The notes beneath the pieces were generated by a model, which saw only the letters and a list, made by a program, of their open reading frames with translations, did no database searches and was not told where the DNA came from. A stretch of 64,000 nt of DNA from Cognatiyoonia sp965661665 (GTDB lineage Bacteria; Pseudomonadota; Alphaproteobacteria; Rhodobacterales; Rhodobacteraceae): contig NZ_CBFIEO010000002.1 in NCBI RefSeq assembly GCF_965661665.1, forward strand, positions 124,001-188,000, written 5' to 3'. The position numbers were made by a program, and so were the translations under genes. Position 1 is the first letter of the stretch; every line of letters begins with the position of its first letter. Shown here piece after piece: positions 50,460 through 60,211 of the stretch.

Positions 50460-51272
50460 ATGCAAGACGGTTCGAACTCGATGAAACTGGTCAATCCTGA
50501 CAATGCACCGCCAGATCTGACGGATGAGGCGCTGGGCAGCATTGCTGACATTGCCGCGCGTCAGAGACGGGCGAACGGGTTGCTGATGAAGGCGGTTAAT
50601 TTCGTTGGCGGGCAGGTGGAAGACACGCTTGCGATCCTCCCGGAAGGCGCGAAGGACCAAATTGATAACGCCGCAAAAGATGCGCTGCGCAAGAGCTACG
50701 CGCTGGCGGAGAAATCCCGCGAAGGACGGTTGAGCAACGTCGCTACAACTGACCGGATGCACAAGGTGATGGCGTTAATTTCTGGCGCAATTGGCGGATT
50801 AGGTGGGCTTCCAACGGCCATCGCCGAAATCCCTGTCGCCACCACGATGATTTTCCGCGCCGTGCAAGGCGTGGCGGAACAATACGGCGAAGACCCGACT
50901 ACGGAAGAGACCCGACTGCAATGTCTGTCCGTCTTTGGCGCGGGCGGACCGGGTGAAGACGATGATGGTGTCGATACAGCCTTCATTGGCGCGCGGATCG
51001 GCCTCACCGGTGCTGCCGTGAATTCGCTCATCAGTCGCGTGGCCCCAAAATTTGCGACGGTCTTGTCACAAAAGCTAGCCTCCCAAGCGGTGCCAGTGTT
51101 GGGCGCGGTAGCGGGCGCGGGCACGAATTATGCATTCACCGATTACTACGTCGAAATGGCGCATGTGCATTTTGCACTACGGAAGCTGAGCCGGACCTAC
51201 GGTGAAAAACAGGTGTTGGATGCGTTTCACACCGCTTTGGTGGTCGGCAACATCCCCGTCAAACGCGCCTGA
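50460..51272 (+). CDS. EcsC family protein
   Basis: 270 residues, amphipathic and membrane-associated by composition. It has glycine/alanine-rich segments MALISGAIGGLGGLPTAIAEIPVATTMIFRAVQGVAEQYGEDP and VPVLGAVAGAGTNYAFTDYYVEMAHVHFALRKL, the EcsC core. EcsC of Bacillus is the third component of an ABC exporter locus, but the homologues here stand alone. Exact role unknown. An alternative start is ATG at 50481. Its 3' end overlaps the convergent ptsP gene by 46 bases. Confidence 0.82.
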   Translation: MQDGSNSMKLVNPDNAPPDLTDEALGSIADIAARQRRANGLLMKAVNFVGGQVEDTLAILPEGAKDQIDNAAKDALRKSYALAEKSREGRLSNVATTDRMHKVMALISGAIGGLGGLPTAIAEIPVATTMIFRAVQGVAEQYGEDPTTEETRLQCLSVFGAGGPGEDDDGVDTAFIGARIGLTGAAVNSLISRVAPKFATVLSQKLASQAVPVLGAVAGAGTNYAFTDYYVEMAHVHFALRKLSRTYGEKQVLDAFHTALVVGNIPVKRA

Positions 51273-53506
51273 TCGACCAGATAATCTGACACATCCCTGC
51301 GCACCGACTGTTCCCCACGGGCGCGCGCATCATCGATGACCGCTTTCACCTCTTTGAGGTCAATCTGTCGAATAAGGTGCTTAACTGGACCAATGGAGGC
51401 TGGCCGCATCGAAAGGGACGGAAAACCGATAGCGGCAAGGCAGACAGCCTCCAACGGACGGCCTGCATCCTCCCCACAGAATGACAGGGGCGTATTGGCG
51501 GCGTCGCAGCGGCGGACTACTTGTTCGAGGAACCCAAGAAAGCTGACGTTGAGCGTGTCATAGCGCTTGCGCACGCGCTCATTCTCCCGATCTGCGGCAT
51601 AGAAGAATTGCTTCAGATCGTTTCCGCCGACTGAGATGAAATCAACCTCCTCATAAAAGCTGTCAGGCGCAAAACCGATAGAGGGCGTCTCCAACATCGC
51701 GCCAACCTCGAGGGTGGAGGGCAAAGGATGCCCCAGCTTGCTTTCCCGCGCCAAAACTTTGGCCAATTCTGCCTTGGCTTCTCGAAACTCCGACCGCAGC
51801 GTGATGAAGGGGAACATGATAGTCAGTGGGCCGCCATCTGCGGCGCGGACAAGCGCCTGTAACTGCATCCGCAACACGCCGGGTTTGTCGAGCCCCACGC
51901 GGATCGCGCGCCAGCCCATCGCTGGGTTCGGTTCATCATTGGGCGGCATATAGGGCAGCACCTTGTCAGAGCCGATGTCGAGCGTGCGAAACGCCACGCG
52001 CTTGCCCTTGGCTGCGTCCAGCACCCGCTTGTAGAGCGATGACAGTTCGTTCCGCTTTGGCATGCTGTTGCGGACCAGAAACTGCAATTCGGTACGGAAA
52101 AGGCCAACACCCTCCGCGCCAGAGCTTTCCAGCGATGGTAGGTCAGCCATCAGACCAGCGTTCATGTGCAAGGCGACAAGACGCCCACCTTTATCGATGG
52201 TCGGTTCATCGCGGATGGAGGCATAGCGCGCTTGCGCCCGTGTTTGCATTGCCATCTTGTCGGCAAAGGCGGCTTGCACCTGCTCATCGGGGCGCAGATG
52301 CACGATGCCTTGCTCCCCATCTACCAGAATGCGGTCGCCGTTGAGCGCCTCTGTCGTGATGCCTTTGACGTTGATGATGAGCGGGATCGCCCAAGCACGG
52401 GCTACGATAGTCGCGTGGCTCCCGACGGAGCCTTCTTCAAGAATGATGCCGCGCAACGTCTTGCCGTATTCCAGCAATTCGCCAGGGCCGATGTTGCGCG
52501 CAATCAGGATCGGGCGGTCTGGCATTTCGGCCCCTGTGTCGGAGCCCTGACCAGTCAATATGCGCAGAAGGCGGTTCGACAGATCATCCAGATCATGCAG
52601 ACGTTCGATCATGTAAGCATCGCCTGCCTCCCCCAAACGGGATCGTGCGAGCGATTGCTCTTTCTCAACTGCAGCTTCTGCCGACAGACCGTTTTTCACG
52701 TCCGCTTCCATGCGGCGCATCCAACTGCGCGAATTGGCGAACATGCGGTAGGCTTCGAAAACCTTAATCTGCTCTTTGTCGGTCGCTTTCGTGCCAGAGA
52801 GCATTTCATCCACCGAAATGCGCAGTTGATCGACGGCCGTTTGCAGGCGTTCCAGCTCTTTCTCCGGATCGTCGGATATCGGGTTTGTGACAACCACGCG
52901 CGGCTCATGCAGATAGACCTGACCCTCGCCCGTGCCTTCCTGTGCGACTGTGCCTCGGAACATGACTTGCTGTTGGTGGCGGGCGGACAGGGCGGCACCT
53001 TCACCGACGAAGGCGCCGAGTTCGGTCATCTCCGCGATCACCATTGCCACGACTTCGAGGGCGTAAACCTCATCCTCTTCAAACTGGCGGGCGTCGCGGG
53101 ATTGCACGACGAGCACGCCCAAAGATTCCCCGAGGCGCTGAATCGGTACACCGCAGAAGGAGGAATAGCGTTCCTCCCCCGTTTCCGGCATGTAGCGGAA
53201 GCCGCGTTCTGAGGGCGCGTCGGCGGTGTTGATCACCTTACGGGCCTTGGCGGTGCGCCCCACCAGACCTTCGCCCAACCGCAGCCGCGTCTGGTGAACG
53301 GAGGCTTTCTCAAGACCCTCCGTTGCGCAAAGCTCCAACGTTTCTTCATCGCGGAAGAGGTAGATCGAGCACACCTCGGTCTTCATCGAGTCAGCGATCA
53401 AGGCAACAACGCGATCCAATCGCGCCTGACCAGCACTGTCTTCTGCAAGTGCTGTCTGCAACCTCTTGAGAAGTTTGCGACTTTCGCTTTCGGTCAATTG
53501 GACCAT
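51227..53506 (-). CDS. ptsP: PEP-protein phosphotransferase of the nitrogen PTS (EI-Ntr)
   Basis: 759 residues. An N-terminal GAF domain (about 15-160), then the PEP-utilising swivel with the phospho-histidine GSVGSHATIVARAWAIPL (His364). The TIM-barrel contains LFRTELQFLVR, MFPFITLRSEF, GGNDLKQFF and catalytic LSFCGEDAGRP. It passes phosphate to NPr and EIIA-Ntr to tune nitrogen, potassium and phosphate status. It is 77 bases downstream of lysC, a conserved Rhodobacterales pairing. Its C-terminal coding end overlaps EcsC by 46 bases. Confidence 0.97.
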   Translation of the reverse strand: MVQLTESESRKLLKRLQTALAEDSAGQARLDRVVALIADSMKTEVCSIYLFRDEETLELCATEGLEKASVHQTRLRLGEGLVGRTAKARKVINTADAPSERGFRYMPETGEERYSSFCGVPIQRLGESLGVLVVQSRDARQFEEDEVYALEVVAMVIAEMTELGAFVGEGAALSARHQQQVMFRGTVAQEGTGEGQVYLHEPRVVVTNPISDDPEKELERLQTAVDQLRISVDEMLSGTKATDKEQIKVFEAYRMFANSRSWMRRMEADVKNGLSAEAAVEKEQSLARSRLGEAGDAYMIERLHDLDDLSNRLLRILTGQGSDTGAEMPDRPILIARNIGPGELLEYGKTLRGIILEEGSVGSHATIVARAWAIPLIINVKGITTEALNGDRILVDGEQGIVHLRPDEQVQAAFADKMAMQTRAQARYASIRDEPTIDKGGRLVALHMNAGLMADLPSLESSGAEGVGLFRTELQFLVRNSMPKRNELSSLYKRVLDAAKGKRVAFRTLDIGSDKVLPYMPPNDEPNPAMGWRAIRVGLDKPGVLRMQLQALVRAADGGPLTIMFPFITLRSEFREAKAELAKVLARESKLGHPLPSTLEVGAMLETPSIGFAPDSFYEEVDFISVGGNDLKQFFYAADRENERVRKRYDTLNVSFLGFLEQVVRRCDAANTPLSFCGEDAGRPLEAVCLAAIGFPSLSMRPASIGPVKHLIRQIDLKEVKAVIDDARARGEQSVRRDVSDYLVDQARLTGMLPTTKAV

Positions 53507-53583
53507 AGTGTTCCCAGTGCTTTGGTCTTACCCTCGTAGCACCAGTCTATTGTAACCCTGTGACGAAGTGGAGCGAATTTCGC

Positions 53584-54822
53584 CTAAGCTGCTTTTTCGA
53601 GCCCAAATGCGTCGTGCAGCGCCTGTACGGCCAATTCCATATACTTACGCTCGATGAGGACGGAGATTTTGATCTCCGATGTGGTGATGACTTTGATATT
53701 GATGCCTTCCGCTTGAAGCGCCTTGAACATCTGGGCCGCGACACCTGCGTGGCTGCGCATGCCGATACCGACGACGGAGACTTTGGCTACCTCTTCGTCG
53801 GAGACGAGATCGTGGAAGTTGATCTCCCCTGACGCGCGGGCGTCTTCCATTGCTTTTTGTGCGCGCAACACCTGATCGGTGGGGCAGGAGAAGGTCATGT
53901 CGGTGCGACCTTCTTCGGAAATGTTTTGGAGGATCATGTCGACGTTCACTCCTGCATCGGAGAGGGGGCCAAAGATCGCGGCGGCGATACCGGGACGGTC
54001 GGCAACTGAAATGAGGGTCATCTTCGCTTCATCGCGGGAATAGGCGACGCCAGCTACAACATTTGATTCCATGATTTCCTCCTCATCGCAGACGAGCGTG
54101 CCAGCATCGTCCGATGGTTCTTCAAAAGATGACAAGACGCGCAAACGCACCTTGTAGCGCATCGCAAGCTCAACAGAGCGTGTCTGCAACACCTTTGCCC
54201 CAAGGGACGCCAGTTCTAGCATCTCCTCAAAGGCGATTTTGTCGAGTTTGCGGGCCTTGGATGTGATCCGTGGGTCGGTGGTGTAGACGCCGTCGACGTC
54301 GGTATAGATGTCGCACCGCTCGGCTCCGAATGCGGCGGCGAAGGCCACAGCCGTTGTGTCCGACCCGCCGCGACCAAGCGTGGTGATCCGGCCTTCGTCG
54401 CTGATGCCTTGAAAGCCCGCCACAACAGCAACGCGCATCCCATCGGCAAATTTAGCTTCGATATTGTCGGTGGGGATATCCTCAATCCGGGCAGAGGAAT
54501 GGGCATCCGTCGTCTTCACCGGTACCTGCCAGCCTTGCCAACTGCGCGCGGGAATATCCATTTCCTGCAAACGCAGCGCCATCAGGCCAGCGGTCACATT
54601 CTCACCTGAGCTGACCACGGCGTCATACTCACGAGCGTCATAAAGCGGGGAGGTTTCATTGACCCAGCCCACCAGTTCATTCGTTTTGCCAGACATGGCA
54701 GAGACGATGACGATCACGTTGTAGCCATTTGCCACTTCGAGCGCGACGCGCTTGGAGGCGCGCGCGATCCGATCAAGGTTCGCAACCGACGTTCCGCCGA
54801 ATTTCATAACAAGGGTGGGCAT
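53584..54822 (-). CDS. lysC: Aspartate kinase
   Basis: 412 residues, the first enzyme of the Asp family (Lys, Thr, Met). Amino-acid kinase core: LVMKFGGTSVANLDRI, VSAMSGKTNELVGWV, VAGFQGISDEGRITTLGRGGSDTTAVA, YTDVDGVYTTDPRI. Two C-terminal ACT domains (about 265-405) carry feedback sites: AKMTLISVADRPGIAAAIF and EVAKVSVVGIGMRSHAGVA. Single long isoform. Precedes ptsP on the same strand. thrC at 41437 is a later enzyme of the same pathway. Confidence 0.97.
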   Translation of the reverse strand: MPTLVMKFGGTSVANLDRIARASKRVALEVANGYNVIVIVSAMSGKTNELVGWVNETSPLYDAREYDAVVSSGENVTAGLMALRLQEMDIPARSWQGWQVPVKTTDAHSSARIEDIPTDNIEAKFADGMRVAVVAGFQGISDEGRITTLGRGGSDTTAVAFAAAFGAERCDIYTDVDGVYTTDPRITSKARKLDKIAFEEMLELASLGAKVLQTRSVELAMRYKVRLRVLSSFEEPSDDAGTLVCDEEEIMESNVVAGVAYSRDEAKMTLISVADRPGIAAAIFGPLSDAGVNVDMILQNISEEGRTDMTFSCPTDQVLRAQKAMEDARASGEINFHDLVSDEEVAKVSVVGIGMRSHAGVAAQMFKALQAEGINIKVITTSEIKISVLIERKYMELAVQALHDAFGLEKAA

Positions 54823-54901
54823 AAAGGTCTTTCTGGCCAGTGCCTGTCGTTGATGGGCACCCTTTAGCCACCCGATCCGCGAAGGGCAATCCTATCAAAC
54901 G

Positions 54902-54922
54902 GTGCGGGCCTGCTGCCCGCAC
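54902..54922. repeat. Hairpin in the lysC upstream region
   Basis: GTGCGGGC (54902-54909) and GCCCGCAC (54915-54922) form a perfect 8-bp stem with a five-base loop, between the DUF1178 stop and the lysC start. There is no T-run on either strand. It could be a leader structure or a weak Rho-independent stop for DUF1178. Confidence 0.4.
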
Positions 54923-54975
54923 GACAAAATGGCACTGTGTTGCGCGGATACGGCCCTTTTGACCGGACGGATGGA

Positions 54976-55386
54976 CTAGTTGGAGCGTTTTGTGGGCACG
55001 AAGGGCAGTGGCAGCACTGGAATGCCGTCTTCAATCAGCTTTTTCGTGTCTTTCGCAGTGGATTCGCCATAGATCGCCCGCTCTGGCCTGTCGCCGTCAT
55101 GCATGGCGCGGGCCTCTGTGGCGAAATTGCTGCCGACATAATCCGCGTTCGCTTCCACCTCCGCCCGCAGTTTTTCAAGCGGTTCTTTGGGCGCGTCGCT
55201 CAAGGGGCGCACGGGCATGGCGGATTTCTGGACCGCAGGAGCCATCAGCCTCTTTGCCACATCCGAACCGCCGCATTCAGGGCACGTCACCATGCCCGCT
55301 TGCGCGAGGCTGTCAAACGCCGCGGCAGACTGAAACCAGCTTTCAAAACTGTGGTCGTTCGCACAGGTGAGGGTATAGCGGATCAA
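54976..55386 (-). CDS. DUF1178 protein
   Basis: 136 residues, starting with a TTG at 55386 (MIRYTLTCANDHSFESWFQSAAAFDSL is the standard family start) preceded by AAAGG. A zinc-ribbon-like C-x2-C pair lies near the end of that block (VTCPECGGSDVAKRLMAP). The C-terminal half has the conserved YVGSNFATEARAMHDGD. A small conserved alphaproteobacterial protein of unknown function; the cysteine pair suggests metal binding. It precedes lysC on the same strand. Confidence 0.85.
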   Translation of the reverse strand: MIRYTLTCANDHSFESWFQSAAAFDSLAQAGMVTCPECGGSDVAKRLMAPAVQKSAMPVRPLSDAPKEPLEKLRAEVEANADYVGSNFATEARAMHDGDRPERAIYGESTAKDTKKLIEDGIPVLPLPFVPTKRSN

Positions 55387-55418
55387 TGTGGAAACCTTTG
55401 GTCGGTGGTGCCTGTATT

Positions 55419-55919
55419 TTAGCCCGTCAGCTTGGCGGGGTCAAAGGTGCTGACAATCCGCCGCAGTTCCGGCTCAGTCAGTTTTTTCGCAGCTTTCTTG
55501 AGCGGCACCCATTTGCGTTTGCGCTGTTTATGTTCCGGCCATTTTTTGGCGATTTCCTGTACTTCGACCGGATAGACCATCACCACCACGGGCGCGGGGT
55601 TTTCGCTGACGGGTTTGACGTAGGAATAGACGCCCAAGCAGCGGTCGTAGGCTTTGCCTTTTACGCCCGCTTCTTCCCACGCTTCTTTAGCGGCCGCCTT
55701 GGCGGGGGTATGTTTGTGCATGGGCCAGCCCTTGGGCAGGATCCATCGTCCCGACCCGCGGGAGGTGACGAGGCACACCTCGATTTTTCCGTCCACGACA
55801 CGGTAGCATAGGGCCGAGAATTGCGTGCGCACGTCCGTCTTACCCCCAACACGGAGCTTGATCGGCAACTGCCCGCGTTTTCTAGGTTTGTTCGATTTCA
55901 CGCTGTCATTCACTGACAT
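55419..55919 (-). CDS. NUDIX hydrolase
   Basis: 166 residues from the ATG at 55919. The NUDIX box reads KGWPMHKHTPAKAAAKEAWEEAGV: the catalytic EAWEEAGV end is intact, but the first Glu of the consensus box is replaced by His and the Arg by Lys. That pattern occurs in DIPP-like (diadenosine or inositol polyphosphate) NUDIX proteins. A basic Lys/Arg N-terminus (NKPRKRGQLPIKLRVGGKT) precedes the domain. Hydrolyses nucleoside diphosphate-linked substrates in general; the exact one is unknown. Upstream of DUF1178. Confidence 0.88.
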   Translation of the reverse strand: MSVNDSVKSNKPRKRGQLPIKLRVGGKTDVRTQFSALCYRVVDGKIEVCLVTSRGSGRWILPKGWPMHKHTPAKAAAKEAWEEAGVKGKAYDRCLGVYSYVKPVSENPAPVVVMVYPVEVQEIAKKWPEHKQRKRKWVPLKKAAKKLTEPELRRIVSTFDPAKLTG

Positions 55920-55985
55920 TTGGTCTAGGTCCTGTTTAGCCGGAACCATCGTCTCATGCGGTCATGTGGGACACAAGAGGACAGG

Positions 55986-57113
55986 GTGCAGAAAGCGCGT
56001 TTCATAGGGTCTGAGATTTATCGCGGGTCAAGCTATGGCCCCTGGCATCCTTTGCGCGTACCGCGTGTGTCGACCGTCATGGATTTGTCGCGCGCGCTGG
56101 GGTGGTTGCCTGCGGATCAGTTTGTAACGAGCCCCATCGCCAAGCCCAAGGCGCTCCATGCGTTTCACACGGACGCCTATGTCGCGGCGCTTCTACAGGC
56201 CGAGGCGGAGCAAGAGGTGCCAGACGACGTGCGGGTGCGGCATCATTTGGGTACGCCGTCGAATCCAATCTTTGCGGAGATGTATCGAAGGCCTGCAACC
56301 TCTGTCGGGGCGGCGCTTTTGGCGGGAGAATTGTTGCGTGACGGGGGTGAGGTCTACGCGCCGGGATGCGGCACACATCATGGCATGCCGGACCGAGCAA
56401 ATGGTTTTTGCTTTCTGAATGACCCTGTGTTTGCGATCCAGTCTATGCAACGCAACGGCGCTACGCGGGTCGCCTATGTCGATGTCGACGCGCATCACCC
56501 CGATGGGGTGGAGGCTGCGTTTGCGCATGATCCCACCGTTTTGCTGATCTCCATCCATGAGGAAAATCGCTGGCCGCGGACGGGGGCTTTGTTCGATCGT
56601 GGCGTGGGTAATGTCTTCAACATGCCTGTGCCGCGTGGGTTTAATGACAGCGAGATGCGCGCCTGTCTTGAGCGGCTGATCCTGCCGCGTCTTGAGGCGT
56701 TCCAGCCGGATGCTTTGGTGCTGCAATGCGGGGCGGATGCGATCCGCGAAGACCCGCAATCGCGGTTGGAATTGTCCAATCAGGCGCTGTTTGAGGTTGT
56801 GCGCCGCCTGCGCGGTCTGTCGAATCGTTTTATGGTCTTGGGCGGTGGCGGCTATAATCCGTGGTCGGCTGCGCGTGCTTGGACAGGAATTTGGGGTATA
56901 CTGAGCGATCAAGAATTGCCGGATGCGTTGCCGAAGGCAGCATCCGGTGTCTTGAGCGCCTTGGAATGGTCAGGGCAGAGGCGGGTGAAAGAGCCGCTGG
57001 ACCATTGGGTCAGAACGCTGGTGGATGACCAGCGTGATGGGCCGATCAGGGGCGAGGTTGTTGGGCAGCTGGATGCGCTCAGCCAGCAACCGCTACCGCA
57101 GGTGATGGTCTAG
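55986..57113 (+). CDS. Histone deacetylase-like amidohydrolase
   Basis: 375 residues if the GTG at 55986 is the start (AGAGGA upstream); a longer frame begins at 55956. The arginase-deacetylase fold is clear: the paired histidines GCGTHHGMPDRANGF (about 125-140), DVDAHHPDGVEAAF with the zinc Asp and His (about 164), HEENRWPRTG, and FMVLGGGGYNPWSAARAW with the catalytic-site glycines. The metal-site residues look intact. Bacterial members deacetylate acetylpolyamines or acetyl-lysine (AcuC). Ends inside the convergent waaA 3' region (21-base overlap). Confidence 0.9.
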   Translation: MQKARFIGSEIYRGSSYGPWHPLRVPRVSTVMDLSRALGWLPADQFVTSPIAKPKALHAFHTDAYVAALLQAEAEQEVPDDVRVRHHLGTPSNPIFAEMYRRPATSVGAALLAGELLRDGGEVYAPGCGTHHGMPDRANGFCFLNDPVFAIQSMQRNGATRVAYVDVDAHHPDGVEAAFAHDPTVLLISIHEENRWPRTGALFDRGVGNVFNMPVPRGFNDSEMRACLERLILPRLEAFQPDALVLQCGADAIREDPQSRLELSNQALFEVVRRLRGLSNRFMVLGGGGYNPWSAARAWTGIWGILSDQELPDALPKAASGVLSALEWSGQRRVKEPLDHWVRTLVDDQRDGPIRGEVVGQLDALSQQPLPQVMV

Positions 57114-58298
57114 TACATCAAGAACTGCCTGACCGGATTGGTCTGATCGATAGGGTTCCGGCGTGCGGTCGAGCGCGTGCGCCCATGCATCAGACAGTTC
57201 TTTTGGTCCATCAATTGTCCAGACGGGGAAGTGCGACGCGACATCGGCGTAGCTGTCGGTGAAATTACTGATCGAGGGGCCGTGGACAATGGGGCATCCG
57301 TGGGCGGCAGGTTCATAGGGCGTGTGACCGCCTTTGTTGACCAGTGATCCCCCGATGAAAGCCGCACCTGCGATGCGGTACCAGATGTGCATCTCCCCTA
57401 TTGTGTCGGCGATATAAACGGGCCTGTCGAAAGGGTCTTTTTGCGACCGCCTTGAGACGTCAAACGCCATCTCAGCGGTAAGTTCTGCGATGGCGGCACC
57501 ACGCTGTGGGTGGCGGGGGGCGATGATGAGTTGCAAGGTTTTATCTGTCTCGTGCAACGCTCGGAAAGCTTTCAAAGCGTACCGGTCTTCGGGGTCATGC
57601 GTGGCGGCGGCGAGCAGGATTTTGCGTCGGTTCAAGCCCGCGAATGCGGCGGGCAGGGGGGTATCGACAGGCAAGTAGAGCGCTTTGAGGTTGATAACCT
57701 CCGCCAGTTTGTCACGCGCGGCGCCCAGCAGTTCAAACCGGTCAGCCGATTGCGCGTCTTGCGGCAGGATCGTGGCCATGTCGGAAAAGATGCGGCGGGC
57801 GGTGTCGGGAAAACGCGACCATGTGCGCATGGTCGCATCCGACATCCGCGCATTCAGCATGAGGACGGGCAGGCGGCGGTCATGCAGGCTTAGGATGCGT
57901 GCGGGCCAAAGCTCATTTTCGACGATGATCAGCGCGGTGATGCCATTGCGCGCCACAAACCAACGCGTCAGCCAACCAAGGTCGAGCGGGGCAAGCCCAC
58001 AGGAAATATTGAGGTTTTGCCAGCGCTCCACAGTCTCACGACCAGTGGTTGTCGTTGTCGTCACCAGCAATTTGCGGGTTTGCGCCACGTGTTCGAGGGC
58101 GGCGCGAACGGCGTTGAGTTCACCGACACTCGCTGCATGCACCCAAACACGGGGACCGACAGCGTTTGGTCCAGTAAGTCGTTCCTTCAAATCAGCGAAA
58201 CTCTCCCGTCCCCGCGCAATCGCAATCACTGTGCGCAGGATGACCAATAGCACAAGGATCGGGGAAAGAAGGCGGTAGAGCAGCAACAGAATATCCAA
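57093..58298 (-). CDS. waaA: 3-deoxy-D-manno-octulosonic acid (Kdo) transferase
   Basis: 401 residues, GT30/KdtA family. N-terminal membrane anchor (LLYRLLSPILVLLVILRTVI), then the VHAASVGEL acceptor motif, TTTTTTGRETVERW, and the C-terminal donor site with GHTPYEPAAHGCPIVHGP. Transfers Kdo from CMP-Kdo to lipid A precursor in the inner membrane, so the organism makes LPS. Downstream of metG on the same strand; ends overlapping the convergent deacetylase gene. Confidence 0.95.
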   Translation of the reverse strand: MDILLLLYRLLSPILVLLVILRTVIAIARGRESFADLKERLTGPNAVGPRVWVHAASVGELNAVRAALEHVAQTRKLLVTTTTTTGRETVERWQNLNISCGLAPLDLGWLTRWFVARNGITALIIVENELWPARILSLHDRRLPVLMLNARMSDATMRTWSRFPDTARRIFSDMATILPQDAQSADRFELLGAARDKLAEVINLKALYLPVDTPLPAAFAGLNRRKILLAAATHDPEDRYALKAFRALHETDKTLQLIIAPRHPQRGAAIAELTAEMAFDVSRRSQKDPFDRPVYIADTIGEMHIWYRIAGAAFIGGSLVNKGGHTPYEPAAHGCPIVHGPSISNFTDSYADVASHFPVWTIDGPKELSDAWAHALDRTPEPYRSDQSGQAVLDVLDHHLR

Positions 58299-58358
58299 AC
58301 AGACACCCGATTTGACTAACAGCCGACGCCCTTTGGTTCCAGTCTGTTTCGCTTTGGC

Positions 58359-60071
58359 CTAGTCGCGCGTGCCTGCGAAGCGTTCGGCCCAGTCTTCGCG
58401 TTGATCGTCGGTGATCTTGGCGAAAAGGTTTTCGGGCACTGCGAACTCGTGCCCTTCTGGCAGCGCTTCAAGGGCCGTTACCATATCCGTTGGCCAATCT
58501 GTGTCCATCGTGTTCATGTCTTTGAACAAGATCGCCGCTGTTGTTGGAATGAAGGGCGCCGACAAGACGGCATAGACGCGGATCAAGTTCAGGGCGAGCC
58601 GGATTTGTGCGGCGGCCTGATCTGGGTTTTGCTTAAACACGGCCCAAGGTGCTGCCGATTGCAGGTATTCATTGCCCGCAACCCAGATCGCCCGCAGTTC
58701 TGCGGCCGCTTTGCGCACGTTAATGGCGTCCATATGTGCTTCATAAGTCGCCAACCGTTTGTCGAGGTCGGCGATGAGCGCGTTTTCCTGATCACCGAAG
58801 GCCCCGCCACTTGGCACTGCCTCCCCATATTTGGAGCGGCAGAATTTCGTCACGCGGCTCACGAAGTTTCCCAAAACGTCGGCCAGGTCTTTGTTGACGT
58901 CTTGCTGGAAAGCCTCCCACGTGAATTCGGCGTCTGAGGTTTCCGGCGCATGGCTCAAAAGCCACCAGCGCCAGTAGTCCGCAGGCAGGATTTCCAAAGC
59001 CTGATCCATGAACACTCCGCGCCCGCGCGAGGTGGAGAATTGTCCGCCATCATAGTTCAAGTAGTTGAAAGACTTGATATAATCGACAAGTTTCCACGGC
59101 TGCTGACTGCCCAGGATCGTGGCGGGGAAGCTGAGCGTGTGGAAGGGCACGTTATCTTTGCCCATGAACTGCGTATATTGGACATCATCGGCGCCTTTGT
59201 CGGTGCGCCACCAGCGGGCCCAATCATCCCCTTTGCCCGCGTCGACCCATTCTTGGGCGCAGGCGATGTATTCGATGGGCGCGTCGAACCAGACGTAGAA
59301 AACTTTGCCATCCATGCCCGACCAGTCTTGTTCGCCATTTTTGACAGGGATGCCCCAGTCAAGATCGCGGGTGATGCCGCGGTCTTGTAGGCCGTCACCG
59401 TCATTAAGCCATTTCTTTGCAATAGATGTTGTCAGCACCGGCCAGTCGGTCTTGCTGTCGATCCATTTCGCCAGATCGCCCTTCAGCTCGGACTGGCGCA
59501 AATAGAGATGCTTGGTCGGGCGGACTTCAAGACCGGTGGAGCCGGAAATCGTCGACCGCGCGTCAATGAGATCGGTCGGGTCCAACTGTTTGGTGCAGTT
59601 GTCGCATTGATCGCCGCGCGCGCTGTCGAACCCGCAGTTGGGGCAAGTGCCTTCGATATAGCGATCCGGCAAGAAGCGAGCATCGACGATGGAATAGATC
59701 TGCTCTTCGGTCACTTCGCGGATCAGGCCCATTTCGTTCAAACGTCCGGCAAAGGCTTGCGTCAGAGCATGGTTTTGCGGGCTGGATGATCGACCGAAGT
59801 GGTCAAAGGAGAGGCCAAACTCATCGGCGATCTTGGCTTGGATCTCATGCATCTCAGCACAGTAGTCGGCAACGGGCTGGCCCGCTTTGGCCGCGGCAAG
59901 CTCCGCCGGTGTGCCGTGCTCGTCCGTCGCACAAAGGAACAGCACCTCATCCCCGCGGCCACGGCGGTAGCGCGCAAAAAGGTCGGCAGGCAACTGGCTC
60001 CCCACCAGATTGCCGAGGTGTTTGATGCCATTGATATAAGGAATGGCAGAGGTGATCAGATGGCGGGCCAT
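58359..60071 (-). CDS. metG: Methionyl-tRNA synthetase
   Basis: 570 residues from the ATG at 60071 (MARHLITSAIPYINGIKHLGNLVGS); a longer frame begins at 60137. The HIGH-like motif is HLGN, and a zinc knuckle CPNCGFDSARGDQCDNC sits near residue 150. The KMSKS equivalent is GGQFSTSRGRGVFMDQAL, where the middle residues are FSTSR, as in the Rhodobacterales MetG class. DWARWWRTDKG, VWFDAPIEYI and the anticodon domain (ADVLGNFVSRVTKF) follow. waaA lies 60 bases downstream. Confidence 0.97.
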   Translation of the reverse strand: MARHLITSAIPYINGIKHLGNLVGSQLPADLFARYRRGRGDEVLFLCATDEHGTPAELAAAKAGQPVADYCAEMHEIQAKIADEFGLSFDHFGRSSSPQNHALTQAFAGRLNEMGLIREVTEEQIYSIVDARFLPDRYIEGTCPNCGFDSARGDQCDNCTKQLDPTDLIDARSTISGSTGLEVRPTKHLYLRQSELKGDLAKWIDSKTDWPVLTTSIAKKWLNDGDGLQDRGITRDLDWGIPVKNGEQDWSGMDGKVFYVWFDAPIEYIACAQEWVDAGKGDDWARWWRTDKGADDVQYTQFMGKDNVPFHTLSFPATILGSQQPWKLVDYIKSFNYLNYDGGQFSTSRGRGVFMDQALEILPADYWRWWLLSHAPETSDAEFTWEAFQQDVNKDLADVLGNFVSRVTKFCRSKYGEAVPSGGAFGDQENALIADLDKRLATYEAHMDAINVRKAAAELRAIWVAGNEYLQSAAPWAVFKQNPDQAAAQIRLALNLIRVYAVLSAPFIPTTAAILFKDMNTMDTDWPTDMVTALEALPEGHEFAVPENLFAKITDDQREDWAERFAGTRD

Positions 60072-60211
60072 AAGCTGTGTTTCCGTGTCGATGTTGCGTG
60101 CTTTTAGACGGACTGTTGGGCCGTGACCATATGCCAATGACGTGCAAATGCCATTTCTGGCCTCACACGCACCGATTACGGGGTTGCGGTGCGGGGCGAG
60201 GGCACTAGGGT

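Noticed and set aside
52166..53212. 348-codon plus-strand frame opposite ptsP
   Set aside because: Shadow of the ptsP reading frame; composition typical of antisense translation and no motif.
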